64,000 bases of DNA. Source: Mycetocola_A sp015752285. GTDB taxonomy: Bacteria > Actinomycetota > Actinomycetes > Actinomycetales > Microbacteriaceae. Positions 17,754 through 25,893 of the stretch are shown here, piece by piece. The notes under the pieces were generated by a model. That model was not told the DNA's origin and searched no databases. It saw only the letters and a program-made list of their open reading frames with translations. The stretch covers positions 186,001-250,000 of the forward strand of contig NZ_JADOUY010000004.1 in NCBI RefSeq assembly GCF_015752285.1. The letters run 5' to 3'. Every line of letters begins with the position of its first letter. Position 1 is the first letter of the stretch. Position numbers and translations under genes: made by a program.

Positions 17754-18923
17754 TCAGCGCAGGCGTTCGCCTGCTGCCCAGACCGCGGTGACCGACAGGT
17801 CTGCGTCGAGGAGCACGAGGTCGGCCGCGTATCCTGCGGCGATCCGGCCGAGGTCCGCTCCGCGCCCGATCGCCCGGGCGGGAGTCGCCGTCAGGGCGGA
17901 GACCGCGTCGGCCAGGCTGATTCCCACCTCGGTCACTGCGCGCCGGAGCGCCGCGTCGAGGGTGAGTGTCGAGCCGGCGATCGAGCTCCCGTCGCTGAGC
18001 CTCGCGACCCCGTCGGTCACGGTGACGTCGAGCGTCCCCAACCGGTAGACGCCGTCGTCGGATCCCGCAGCGGCCATGGCATCCGTCACGAGCGCGATTC
18101 GCCCCGGAGCTGCCGCGAAAGCGATGCGGACCACTTCGGGGTGCACGTGGACGCCGTCGTTGATGAGTTCGAGCACGACCGACTCACTCGACGTGGCCGC
18201 CGCGACCGGGCCGGGGGCGCGGTGATGCAGGCCGTTCATCGCGTTGAACGCATGGGTGAGGATGCCAGCTCCCGCGTCGAAAGCGTGCCGCGCCTGGTCG
18301 ACGTCGGCGTCGGTGTGTCCGATGGCCGCCGTGACGCCCGCGTCGGCGAGCTGACGGATGGCGTCGAGCCCGCCGGGCAGCTCAGGCGCCAGGGTGACCT
18401 GCCTGAGCGTGCCGCGAGCAGCATCGATAAGCCGGGCGACCGTGTCGGAGTCCGGCGCTCGGAGCAGGGCGGGGTCGTGCGCTCCCTTGTGGCCCGGGTC
18501 GAGGAACGGCCCCTCGAGGTGCGAGCCGAGGATCGTGGCGTCGGCGGCGGCGAGGTCGGCGATGACGCCGAGCTGGGTGATCAGCTCGTCGACCGGCGCC
18601 GTGACGAGGGAGAGCACCGACCGGGTGGTGCCTGCTGCGCGATGGACAGCGAGGGCGGTCCGGATGCCGTCGACGTCGTCACCGAACGAACGCCCGCCTC
18701 CGCCGTGGCAGTGGATGTCGATGAAACCGGGGCTGAGGTACGCTCCACCGGCGTCGACGACGGTAGGGGTGGCGTCGGGAAAACGGGAATGCCAGCCGGT
18801 GCCGATGCCGACCTCGGAGATGATCCCGTCGGAGACGGCGACCCAGCCGTCTGTCGAAACGGTACCGTCGGCGATGAGGGTGGCGGAGTGCACGATGAAC
18901 GGTGCTGCGGAAGCTGTGGTCAC
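17754..18923 (-). CDS. nagA: N-acetylglucosamine/galactosamine-6-phosphate deacetylase
   Basis: 389 aa amidohydrolase that removes acetate from N-acetyl-hexosamine-6-phosphate. Metal and catalytic motifs are all present: DIHCHGGGG near residue 68, HLEGPFLDPGHKGAHD, GHTDA, HAFNAMNGLHHR and the catalytic Asp in VTDAMAAAG. GTG at 18923 overlaps the stop of a 40-codon ORF (GTGA). It is the last gene of an operon with SIS, ROK, PfkB and class II aldolase genes, which favours GalNAc-6-P (AgaA role) over GlcNAc-6-P, but the two specificities cannot be separated by reading. Confidence 0.92.
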   Translation of the reverse strand: MTTASAAPFIVHSATLIADGTVSTDGWVAVSDGIISEVGIGTGWHSRFPDATPTVVDAGGAYLSPGFIDIHCHGGGGRSFGDDVDGIRTALAVHRAAGTTRSVLSLVTAPVDELITQLGVIADLAAADATILGSHLEGPFLDPGHKGAHDPALLRAPDSDTVARLIDAARGTLRQVTLAPELPGGLDAIRQLADAGVTAAIGHTDADVDQARHAFDAGAGILTHAFNAMNGLHHRAPGPVAAATSSESVVLELINDGVHVHPEVVRIAFAAAPGRIALVTDAMAAAGSDDGVYRLGTLDVTVTDGVARLSDGSSIAGSTLTLDAALRRAVTEVGISLADAVSALTATPARAIGRGADLGRIAAGYAADLVLLDADLSVTAVWAAGERLR

Positions 18924-19042
18924 GGGGCAACGATAACGGTGATACCCGTGGCTGTGAACGCGTCGACCTGCGCTGCGTCGATGCCGGCGTCGATGCAGGC
19001 AGCGGCGCTGAGCGGCGCGAACAGGCGGTCGGCGCGATTCAT
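18920..19042 (-). CDS. 40-codon ORF coupled to both neighbours, DeoR C-terminus-like
   Basis: 40 aa. Its ATG overlaps the aldolase stop (ATGA) and its TGA overlaps the nagA GTG (GTGA), so it fills exactly the space between two genes. The C-terminal half (IDAGIDAAQVDAFTATGITV) follows the pattern seen at the end of DeoR-family regulators, compare the end of the DeoR protein encoded here (SGGADHTLIAELAAAGVEIL). It may be the remnant of a deoR gene shortened by an in-frame deletion, kept because it maintains translational coupling, or a real small protein. Confidence 0.5.
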   Translation of the reverse strand: MNRADRLFAPLSAAACIDAGIDAAQVDAFTATGITVIVAP

Positions 19043-19884
19043 CCGGCTGGACGCGTCGCGAACAAGGTGAGCAGGCGCTCCGCTTCGGCGCTCAGAGCGG
19101 TTCGCCCCGCGGCGAGGTATCGCCGGGAGTCGACGAGGGCGGGGTCGGCGTCGAGGGCGTCGCGGACCGCGCGGGTGAAGAAACCGTTGAGGTGGGTGGA
19201 GACGTTGATCTTGGTCATCCCTGCGGCGATAGCGAGCACGATCTGGTCGTCCGGGACACCGCTCGATCCGTGCAGCACGAGGGGTGCGGGCACGGCTTCG
19301 GCGATCCGGGCGATGAGGTCGATGTCGAGAGACGCGTCTCGGTTCGACATGGCGTGTGACGAGCCGACCGCAACCGCCAGGGCGTCGACGCCCGTTTCAG
19401 CGGCGAACGCGGCGGCTTCTGCGGGGTCGGTGCGCACTCCGGGTGCGTGCGCGCCGTCCTTGCCCCCGATGGTTCCGAGCTCAGCCTCGACGAAGACGCC
19501 GGTCGCGTGTGCTGCCGCGACGACGCGCCGGGTGGCGGCGACGTTGTCGGAGTACTCGAGGTGCGCGCCGTCGAACATCACCGAACCGAAGCCCTGATCG
19601 ATGGCCCGGATGGCGAGCGTCTCATCGGTTGCGTGGTCGAGGTGCACGGCGACGTCGGCCGTCGAAGCGGCTGCGATCGCGAGGGTGGCGGCCGCGATCG
19701 GCTCAAGCCCGCCGTGGTACGCGATGCAGTTCTCCGAAATCTGCAGGATCACGCCCCGACCGGAGCGCTCGGCCGCCGAGACGAGGCCCTCAGCGGTCTC
19801 GAGGGAGATCACGTTGAACGCGCCGACCCCGGTGTGATCGGCCGCCGCGCGGGCGACGAGGGTGCGTGTGGGGGTGAGTGGCAT
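19039..19884 (-). CDS. Class II fructose/tagatose-bisphosphate aldolase (KbaY/GatY-like)
   Basis: 281 aa. Zn-dependent aldolase cleaving a ketose-1,6-bisphosphate to DHAP and glyceraldehyde-3-phosphate. Motifs: N-terminal GVGAFNVISLETAEGL, catalytic/Zn HLDHATDE near residue 80, Zn Glu/His in EAELGTIGGKDG and LHGSSGVPDDQI, and phosphate-binding KINVSTHLNG. Length and features fit the short KbaY/GatY tagatose-type group. It follows the PfkB kinase gene by 13 nt and is coupled to the 40-codon ORF downstream. Tagatose-1,6-bisphosphate is the likely substrate given its neighbours. Confidence 0.88.
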   Translation of the reverse strand: MPLTPTRTLVARAAADHTGVGAFNVISLETAEGLVSAAERSGRGVILQISENCIAYHGGLEPIAAATLAIAAASTADVAVHLDHATDETLAIRAIDQGFGSVMFDGAHLEYSDNVAATRRVVAAAHATGVFVEAELGTIGGKDGAHAPGVRTDPAEAAAFAAETGVDALAVAVGSSHAMSNRDASLDIDLIARIAEAVPAPLVLHGSSGVPDDQIVLAIAAGMTKINVSTHLNGFFTRAVRDALDADPALVDSRRYLAAGRTALSAEAERLLTLFATRPAG

Positions 19885-19897
19885 GGTTGGGACCTCG

Positions 19898-20815
19898 TCA
19901 GCTGGAGCGGGTTGTCAGGGTGAGTCGACGTTCGAGGGCGTCGCAGTCGGGGTGGATGCTCCCCGCCTGCGGTTCGAGCACGGCGGCGGCACCCCATGCG
20001 GCGGCTCGGGAGAGAATGGCACGGACGTCGCCGACACCGGCGCCGATCACTGATGCTGCGCCGGCGACGGCGGCATCCCCTGCACCCGTGGGGTTCCCCG
20101 GCAGCACGGCGTCGAGCGTGGCCCGCCAGACGGTGCCGTCTCTGGGGACGGCCATCATGCCGTCCTCTCCGAGTGAGACGAGGATGAGTCCTGCTCCCGC
20201 CGCCTGGAGCGCGCGGGCACCGGCCAGCGGGTCCGCCTCGCCCGTGGCCTCGGCGAGTTCCCGACGGTTGGGTTTCAGCAGACCGGCCCCGGCGGCAGCG
20301 GCGGTCAGCAGGTGTGACCCGGATGCGTCTGCAATCGTCGGCACCCCCGCGGTGTGAGCGAGCGCGACGAGGTCGGCGACGATCGAATCCGGTGCTCCAG
20401 GAGGGATGCTCCCCGAGACGACGAGGCAGCGGATGTCTGAGAGACGGGACCGTACGGCATCCAGCACCAGCGACCAGGTTCCCTCCGGCGCGATGCGGCC
20501 GGTCTCGTTGAGCACGGTGGTGCGCCCGGCAGAGGTCTCGACGATCGCCATCGACCGGCGGAGAGGACCGGGCACGGGAAGGAGCACGGAGGGGATATCG
20601 CCCAGGTCCCGTTCGAATTCGGCGAGGTCGTCTTCGCCCACGGGAGCGACGGCCACGGTGGCGAAGCCGCGCTGAGCGAGCACCCTGGCGACGTTGATGC
20701 CTTTGCCGCCGGCACGGGTCACAGCGGGGGCGACCCGGTGGGTCTCGCCGAGGTCGAGCTCGTCGAGGGTGACGGTGCTGTCGAGCGCCGGGTTGGCGGT
20801 GACGGTGAGGATCAT
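19898..20815 (-). CDS. PfkB-family sugar-phosphate kinase (1-phosphofructokinase / tagatose-6-P kinase type)
   Basis: 305 aa with both PfkB signatures: AGGKGINVARVLAQRG near residue 35 and NPTGAGDAAVAG near 246, where Asp is the catalytic base. The N-terminus MILTVTANPALDSTVTL is typical of FruK/LacC. In this operon, after a SIS isomerase/deaminase and before a tagatose-type aldolase, tagatose-6-phosphate phosphorylation is the best guess; there is no fruA PTS nearby to support fructose-1-phosphate. Overlaps the ROK gene by 4 nt. Confidence 0.88.
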   Translation of the reverse strand: MILTVTANPALDSTVTLDELDLGETHRVAPAVTRAGGKGINVARVLAQRGFATVAVAPVGEDDLAEFERDLGDIPSVLLPVPGPLRRSMAIVETSAGRTTVLNETGRIAPEGTWSLVLDAVRSRLSDIRCLVVSGSIPPGAPDSIVADLVALAHTAGVPTIADASGSHLLTAAAAGAGLLKPNRRELAEATGEADPLAGARALQAAGAGLILVSLGEDGMMAVPRDGTVWRATLDAVLPGNPTGAGDAAVAGAASVIGAGVGDVRAILSRAAAWGAAAVLEPQAGSIHPDCDALERRLTLTTRSS

Positions 20816-21759
20816 GAGCGCACCCCGGCGAGGCGCTCGCGAGCGCCGATCGCCGCACCGACGAGCCCGGCATTCTCTCCGACCGAGGCGAGGAGAAGAA
20901 CAGGTCGACGGTGGAACGTGAGCAGGGAGTTCATCCGTTCTTCGACCGGTTCGAAGAGTGCTGCGCCGGCCTGGGCAAGGCCGCCGCCGAGCACGATCGC
21001 CTCAGGGGCGAGCAGGGCGACGGACTGGGCCAGGGCGAGTCCGATGGCATCGGTCGCGTCCTTCCAGACGGATGCCGCGAGAACGTCTCCGGCGCGAGCC
21101 CGGTCGAGAACCTCCCGGGCTCCGTTGACCTGCGCGGCAGCATCGCGGTTGTAGAGCCGGGTGATGGCGCCGGCGGAACCGATCGATTCGAGGCATCCGT
21201 TGCCGCCGCACGCGCACGCGTTCCCACCGGGTTCGATGACCGCATGGCCGATCTCACCGGCGTAGCCGTGTGCCGAGTACGGCATACCGTCGAGAAAGAT
21301 GGCGCTCGCGATGCCGGTTCCGATCACGACGACCAGGACATCGGCGTAGTTCCCGGCGGCTCCGAGCCTGTACTCCGCCGTTCCGGCCGCACGCACGTCG
21401 TGGGTGAACGCGACGGGAACGCCGAGCGCCGCGCTCGCCTGGTCGCGGAACGGCACGTCACGCCAGCCGAGGTTCTCGGCGTACCTGCCCACTCCGGCCT
21501 CGTCGTCGACGAGACCGGGGACGATGAGCCCTGCGGCCTCCGGCTGGATGTCGGGGAACCGATCAGCGAAGCCCCTGGCCAGGACGGTCAGCTGCGCAAC
21601 GACCGCGTCGCCGCTGCCATCGGTGCTGTACGGCGTCGGAACCCGCACGACCTCGCGCAGCACGCCGTGCTCGTCGATCAGGCCGGCTTTGGTGTCTGTT
21701 CCGCCGACGTCGAAGGCGAGGACGGCGGAACCTTCACCGAGAAGAGAAGCAGTGGTCAT
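20812..21759 (-). CDS. ROK-family sugar kinase
   Basis: 315 aa. N-terminal ATP motif DVGGTDTKAGLIDEHG, acidic catalytic region THDVRAAGTAEYRLG, and the ROK zinc motif CACGGNGCLE near residue 165. There is no N-terminal helix-turn-helix, so it is a kinase rather than a NagC/XylR-type repressor. Likely phosphorylates GalNAc or GlcNAc at O6 to feed the deacetylase. ATG at 21759 overlaps the SIS stop; an extended reading upstream lies inside the SIS gene and is Arg-rich. Confidence 0.88.
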   Translation of the reverse strand: MTTASLLGEGSAVLAFDVGGTDTKAGLIDEHGVLREVVRVPTPYSTDGSGDAVVAQLTVLARGFADRFPDIQPEAAGLIVPGLVDDEAGVGRYAENLGWRDVPFRDQASAALGVPVAFTHDVRAAGTAEYRLGAAGNYADVLVVVIGTGIASAIFLDGMPYSAHGYAGEIGHAVIEPGGNACACGGNGCLESIGSAGAITRLYNRDAAAQVNGAREVLDRARAGDVLAASVWKDATDAIGLALAQSVALLAPEAIVLGGGLAQAGAALFEPVEERMNSLLTFHRRPVLLLASVGENAGLVGAAIGARERLAGVRS

Positions 21760-22649
21760 GCGTCGAGGATGACAGACCGGGTGAGGTTGCGGGGAAGATC
21801 CGGGTTGAGTCCGGCGGCCAGCGAACGTTCGAGCGCGACCCGGTGCGCCCGTACGAGGTCGGCCAGTGGATCGAGGTCGGAGTTCTCGAACCTGGCGCCG
21901 GTGACGGCGATGTCGGCGTCGAGGCCGGACGGGGCGTCGCCGAACATCCAGACGGCCCGACCGGGTGCGGCGATGGCGAGCGGTCCGTGCCTGTATTCCA
22001 TGGCCGGGTATGACTCGGTCCACGCCTGGCAGGATTCGCGCATCTTCAGGGCGGCTTCATGGGCGATGCCGACGGTCCAGTCCCGCCCGAGGAAGGTGAC
22101 CTGCTCAGCGTCGATCAGTTCGGGGGAGAGGTCTTCGCCCAACGCCCGCTCGGCGTCGCGGATCGAATCGGTGACATCCGCTCCGGTCGACGCACGCAGG
22201 AGGGTGAGTGCCGTGGTGGCGAAGCGCGTCTGCACGACGCTCTTTTCGTCGGCGAACGGGAGTCCGATGATGTCGTCGGCGAGGTCGACGAGCGGGCTGG
22301 AGACGTCCCCGACGATGCCGATGGTCCTGATCCGCCCGCGGAGGCCGTCGACCAGTTCGAGCACCTCGGAGGTGGTGCCGGAGCGGGTGATCGCGATGAC
22401 CGCGTCGTAGTCACGATCGAGGAACGCTTCTGATGCCGCGAAGGCATCGGTCTCGCCCTGCCCGGCGCCCTCACGCAGGGCGGCGTACGACTGGGCCATG
22501 AACCACGACGTTCCACACCCGACGACGGCGATGCGCTGGCCGACCGCGGGCAGCAAGGCGCGTTCGGCCGTGAGCTCGACTGCGCGGCTCCAGACTTCGG
22601 GCTGGCTGCCGAGCTCTTCTCTCATCCAGGCGCCGGGGGATGTCGTCAT
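21756..22649 (-). CDS. SIS-domain sugar isomerase/deaminase (AgaS-like)
   Basis: 298 aa from ATG at 22649, preceded by AGGAG at 6 nt. Two SIS domains like the GlmS isomerase half, with phosphate-binding motifs VGCGTSWFMAQS and ITRSGTTSEVLE. The starting segment MREELGSQPEVWSRA is typical of GlmS/AgaS/FrlB proteins. Neighbours (kinase, deacetylase, PfkB, tagatose-type aldolase) point to AgaS function: galactosamine-6-phosphate to tagatose-6-phosphate with release of ammonia. An upstream ATG at 22718 would add a tail lying inside the operator palindrome and is less likely. Confidence 0.88.
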   Translation of the reverse strand: MTTSPGAWMREELGSQPEVWSRAVELTAERALLPAVGQRIAVVGCGTSWFMAQSYAALREGAGQGETDAFAASEAFLDRDYDAVIAITRSGTTSEVLELVDGLRGRIRTIGIVGDVSSPLVDLADDIIGLPFADEKSVVQTRFATTALTLLRASTGADVTDSIRDAERALGEDLSPELIDAEQVTFLGRDWTVGIAHEAALKMRESCQAWTESYPAMEYRHGPLAIAAPGRAVWMFGDAPSGLDADIAVTGARFENSDLDPLADLVRAHRVALERSLAAGLNPDLPRNLTRSVILDA

Positions 22650-22686
22650 GGAAACTCCTGCCATTGTCGGCTCAGCGCCGCAGTTT

Positions 22687-22730
22687 GATCGATAGTGATT
22701 GAAATGCATGTTTTCCAATCACTATCGATC
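22687..22730. promoter_or_regulatory. 44-bp operator-like palindrome and promoter of the SIS-nagA operon
   Basis: Perfect 15-bp inverted arms at 22687-22701 and 22716-22730 around a 14-nt centre containing ATGCAT. On the minus strand TTGGAA, 17 nt, then CTATCG lies inside it, so a bound protein would cover the promoter. The right arm touches the GH20 stop codon. It is not the DasR site (TGGTCTAGACCA). The cognate regulator is not identifiable. Confidence 0.75.
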
Positions 22731-24255
22731 ATTCCAGAGTTGACGACGAAACGCCAGACGGATCGAAGGCGCTGATTCCCAGGGCGCTGAAGCGCGGGTA
22801 CCAGGAATCGAGGCGGCCGGAGAAGTGCTCCCAGTCGCGCCCCTGCGCTGGCGGCGCGACCGACCAGGCGATCTCGGCGATCGCGGCCAGCCGGGGGAAT
22901 GTCAGAAAGTCGATGTCTGCCGGCGTGGCTACGGTCTCGGTCCACAACGGCGCCTCGACCCCGAGGATCGCGTCATCCGTCACTCCGGCGAGAATGGCAC
23001 CCGGTTCCCACTCGTAAGCGTCGCGGACCGAGGTCGGTCCGCCGGCCCAGGCCTGGCCGATCGGCGTCGATTCGTCGTAGGTGATGTCGAGGTAGGCGAC
23101 GTCGGCGGGGGAGAGGATGAGCGACCCACCCTGCTCGACGAAGGATGTCGCCAGCTCGGCCGCATTCTCTTGCGGTTCGACGAAGCTCCAGTATTGCCCG
23201 ATCGTTCCCGGCGCGAGATCCCGACTGCGCCCGGCTTCATGCCAGGCGATCGGGATCTTGCCGTGACGCGCAACGAGCGCCGTTGCCCTCGCGATGAAAC
23301 CGGGGAATTGTTCAGGCGGCGTCGTGTGCGATTCGTCTCCACCGATGTGCAGGTAGGGGCCGGGCGTCTGCGCAGCGACAGACCGGAAGATCTCGTCGAG
23401 GAACTGCCAGGTGGACGCGCTGTCTACGTCGAGGCTGGAGAACCCCACGTCGATGCCGGTGTACGGTTCGCGGGCGGTGTCATCTGCGTTGAGGTCCGCG
23501 TATGCGCTGAGCGCGGCATTCGTGTGGCCAGGGACGTCGATCTCCGGAACGACGGTGATGAACCGCTCGGCGGCGTACGCGACGATGTCCGCGTATTCCT
23601 CTTCGGTGTACGAACCTCCCGGCCCGCCTCCGACTTCGGTGGAGGCGCCGATGCCGGTGAGTTCCGGCCGACCGGTGATGGGGATGCGCCAGCCCTGGTC
23701 ATCGGTGAGGTGGAGGTGGAGCACGTTGATCTTGAACAGGACGATCTCGTCGATGAAGTGTTTGACGGCATCCGGGTCGAAGAAGTGGCGCGCGACGTCG
23801 AGCATCGCGCCCCGCCAGGTGAATCGCGGGCGGTCGGTGATGACGGCGGCGGGGGCCTGCCAGGCTTCACTCTGCACCGATCGCCGCTCGATCGCAGCCG
23901 GGAACAGCTGGCGGAGCGACTGCACCGCATAGAACAGGCCGGCGGGTGTCGCGGCTGTGAGGGTTGCCCCGTCTCCTGCGGAGACCAGACGATAGCCTTC
24001 CGCGCCGAGGTCTGGGGCGTCTGCCGGGTCGAGATGCAGTGTGATGTCAGCCGCCCCGGCCGGGTCGGAATCGGTGGGGTCCTGCACGGGAAGCCTGTAG
24101 CCGGTGCTGGGGCGCAGGATCCCGGCCAGAAGATCGCCGACGGATGCTGCTGCTCCCGTTGCGAGGATTCGCGACGACTCGACCAGCGTGAACGGCGTTT
24201 CGCTGGCGATCGCGTGCAGATCGGTCGGTTGCGGGATGATGCGTACCGGGCTCAT
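22729..24255 (-). CDS. Glycoside hydrolase family 20 beta-N-acetylhexosaminidase, cytoplasmic
   Basis: 508 aa. GH20b N-terminal domain (residues about 1-140) and GH20 catalytic TIM barrel. The catalytic Asp-Glu pair is in HIGGDESHTT near residue 325; substrate-binding HLHLTDDQGWRIPI, PEIDVPGHTNA and GVEAPLWTE are all present. There is no signal peptide, so it should act inside the cell on imported oligosaccharides, releasing GlcNAc or GalNAc for the operon just downstream. ATG at 24255 has AGAGGAG about 11 nt upstream. A promoter-operator palindrome separates it from the SIS gene. Confidence 0.92.
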   Translation of the reverse strand: MSPVRIIPQPTDLHAIASETPFTLVESSRILATGAAASVGDLLAGILRPSTGYRLPVQDPTDSDPAGAADITLHLDPADAPDLGAEGYRLVSAGDGATLTAATPAGLFYAVQSLRQLFPAAIERRSVQSEAWQAPAAVITDRPRFTWRGAMLDVARHFFDPDAVKHFIDEIVLFKINVLHLHLTDDQGWRIPITGRPELTGIGASTEVGGGPGGSYTEEEYADIVAYAAERFITVVPEIDVPGHTNAALSAYADLNADDTAREPYTGIDVGFSSLDVDSASTWQFLDEIFRSVAAQTPGPYLHIGGDESHTTPPEQFPGFIARATALVARHGKIPIAWHEAGRSRDLAPGTIGQYWSFVEPQENAAELATSFVEQGGSLILSPADVAYLDITYDESTPIGQAWAGGPTSVRDAYEWEPGAILAGVTDDAILGVEAPLWTETVATPADIDFLTFPRLAAIAEIAWSVAPPAQGRDWEHFSGRLDSWYPRFSALGISAFDPSGVSSSTLE

Positions 24256-24469
24256 GGGTCAGACGCTCCTCTGGTGGGGTCATCGGGGGGTGTGGGCACT
24301 ATCCAAGCACGCGCGGGCGCCGATTCCGCGGACGGTGTGCTGATCGGGTGATCTTCGCCCGTGAACCACGACCGTTCGACATCGGTGAGGTGCCTGACCG
24401 TCCGGAAAAGTGTGCCGGTCCGGCCGGCGGTGCCGACAGCCGAGAGGTGGGCCGGATCGCATCCGCTGC

Positions 24470-24475
24470 TATGAT
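24470..24475 (+). promoter_or_regulatory. -10 element of the glyA-folD transcript
   Basis: TATGAT at 24470-24475 places the transcript start near 24482, immediately before the ZTP riboswitch. No good -35 match is seen. Confidence 0.6.
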
Positions 24476-24481
24476 CGGACT

Positions 24482-24575
24482 GTCGTAACTGGCGTGCAGG
24501 CGGGGAGTGATTCCCGCCTCGGATGGTCACCATCGGGGAGCGACTGACACGGATTCGGCCGAACGCCTGGGTTGA
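24482..24575 (+). ncRNA. ZTP (pfl motif) riboswitch upstream of glyA
   Basis: Matches the conserved core of the ZTP-sensing riboswitch: GTAACTGGCG at the 5' side, a variable GC-rich hairpin (CAGGCGGG...CCCGCCT), then CACCATCGGGGAGCG and the 3' pseudoknot strand CGAACGCCTGGG. ZTP/ZMP accumulates when 10-formyl-THF is short, and the family is known upstream of glyA, folD and purine genes, exactly the genes here. About 45 nt separate the aptamer from the glyA start, so the mechanism (transcription or translation) is not clear. Confidence 0.9.
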
Positions 24576-24621
24576 TACGGATTACCTTGAATTTGTCCGC
24601 CGCTGTCTAAAGGAGCCAGTT

Positions 24622-25893
24622 TTGTCCTCAACGTTCAATGCGCCTCTCTCCGAGGTCGACCCGGAGATCGCCGCCGTCCTCGAGCAGGAACTCGGGCGTC
24701 AGCGCGATTACCTCGAGATGATCGCCAGCGAGAACTTCGTACCCGTCTCCGTGCTGCAGTCCCAGGGCAGCGTGCTCACCAACAAGTATGCAGAGGGCTA
24801 CCCCGGTCGCCGCTACTACGGCGGATGCGAGTATGTCGACATCGCCGAATCGCTCGCCATCGAACGGGCCAAGAGCCTCTTCGGCGCCGCATACGCGAAC
24901 GTCCAGCCCCACTCGGGAGCGACCGCGAACGCCGCCGTGCTCTCGGCGATCGCCACTCCTGGCGACACCATCCTCGGTCTCGAGCTCGCCCATGGCGGTC
25001 ACCTCACCCACGGTATGAAGCTCAACTTCTCCGGCAAGCTCTATAACGCCGTGTCGTACGGTGTCGATCCCGAGACGTTCCTCGTCGACATGAACGTCGT
25101 GCGCGACAAGGCGCTCGAGCACCGTCCGCAGGTCATCATCGCCGGCTGGTCGGCGTACCCGCGTCAGCTCGACTTCGCCGCATTCCGTGCCATCGCCGAT
25201 GAGGTCGGCGCGAAGCTCTGGGTCGACATGGCACACTTCGCCGGACTCGTCGCAGCCGGCCTGCACCCGTCGCCCATCCCGTTCGCCGACGTCGTGTCGT
25301 CGACGGTGCACAAGACCCTCGCCGGGCCGCGCTCGGGAATCATCCTCAGCCGTGACATGGAGCTCGCCAAGAAGCTCAACTCCAACGTGTTTCCCGGCCA
25401 GCAGGGGGGCCCGCTCATGCACGTCATCGCAGCGAAGGCGACCGCGTTCCTGCTCGCGGCCCAGCCGGAGTTCACTGACCGCCAGGAGCGCACCCTCCGT
25501 GGTGCACACATCCTCGCTGAGCGACTCACTGCTGACGACTCCCGTGCCGCTGGCATCGACGTGCTCACCGGCGGAACCGATGTGCACCTCGTGCTCGCGG
25601 ACCTGCGTCACTCCGAGATCAACGGCCAGCAGGCCGAGGACGCGCTCCACGAGGTCGGCATCACCGTGAACCGCAACTCGGTTCCGTTCGACCCCCGCCC
25701 GCCGATGGTCACGTCAGGTCTTCGGATCGGAACGCCTGCTCTCGCCACCCGTGGTTTCGACGATGCCGAATTCACCGAGGTCGCCGACGTCATCGCCACC
25801 GCTCTCAAGCCCGGTGCAGACATTCCTTCCCTGCGCACGCGGGTGAAGGCGCTCACCGACCGGTTCCCGCTGTACCCGGGTCTCGCCCAGTGA
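24622..25893 (+). CDS. glyA: Serine hydroxymethyltransferase
   Basis: PLP enzyme converting serine and THF to glycine and 5,10-methylene-THF. 423 aa. Motifs: QRDYLEMIASENFVP near residue 30, SGATANAAVL, DMAHFAGLVAAG, and the PLP lysine in STVHKTLAGPRSG near residue 231. Start: TTG at 24622 after AAAGGAG at 24609-24615. A longer reading from an ATG at 24523 runs through the riboswitch core and cannot be protein. Overlaps folD by 4 nt. Confidence 0.97.
   Translation: MSSTFNAPLSEVDPEIAAVLEQELGRQRDYLEMIASENFVPVSVLQSQGSVLTNKYAEGYPGRRYYGGCEYVDIAESLAIERAKSLFGAAYANVQPHSGATANAAVLSAIATPGDTILGLELAHGGHLTHGMKLNFSGKLYNAVSYGVDPETFLVDMNVVRDKALEHRPQVIIAGWSAYPRQLDFAAFRAIADEVGAKLWVDMAHFAGLVAAGLHPSPIPFADVVSSTVHKTLAGPRSGIILSRDMELAKKLNSNVFPGQQGGPLMHVIAAKATAFLLAAQPEFTDRQERTLRGAHILAERLTADDSRAAGIDVLTGGTDVHLVLADLRHSEINGQQAEDALHEVGITVNRNSVPFDPRPPMVTSGLRIGTPALATRGFDDAEFTEVADVIATALKPGADIPSLRTRVKALTDRFPLYPGLAQ

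Noticed and set aside
20911..22410. 499-codon plus-strand frame across ROK and SIS genes
   Set aside because: Opposite two genes with intact motifs; unusual composition.
22650..22728. DasR-type dre site at the amino-sugar operon
   Set aside because: TGGTCTAGACCA-like sequence is absent; the palindrome here is different.
22825..24351. 508-codon open frame antisense to the GH20 gene
   Set aside because: Arg/Gly/Asp-rich shadow; the minus strand has all GH20 motifs.
24523..24621. glyA start at the ATG at 24523
   Set aside because: It would translate the ZTP riboswitch core; the TTG at 24622 has a strong ribosome site and the family N-terminus.
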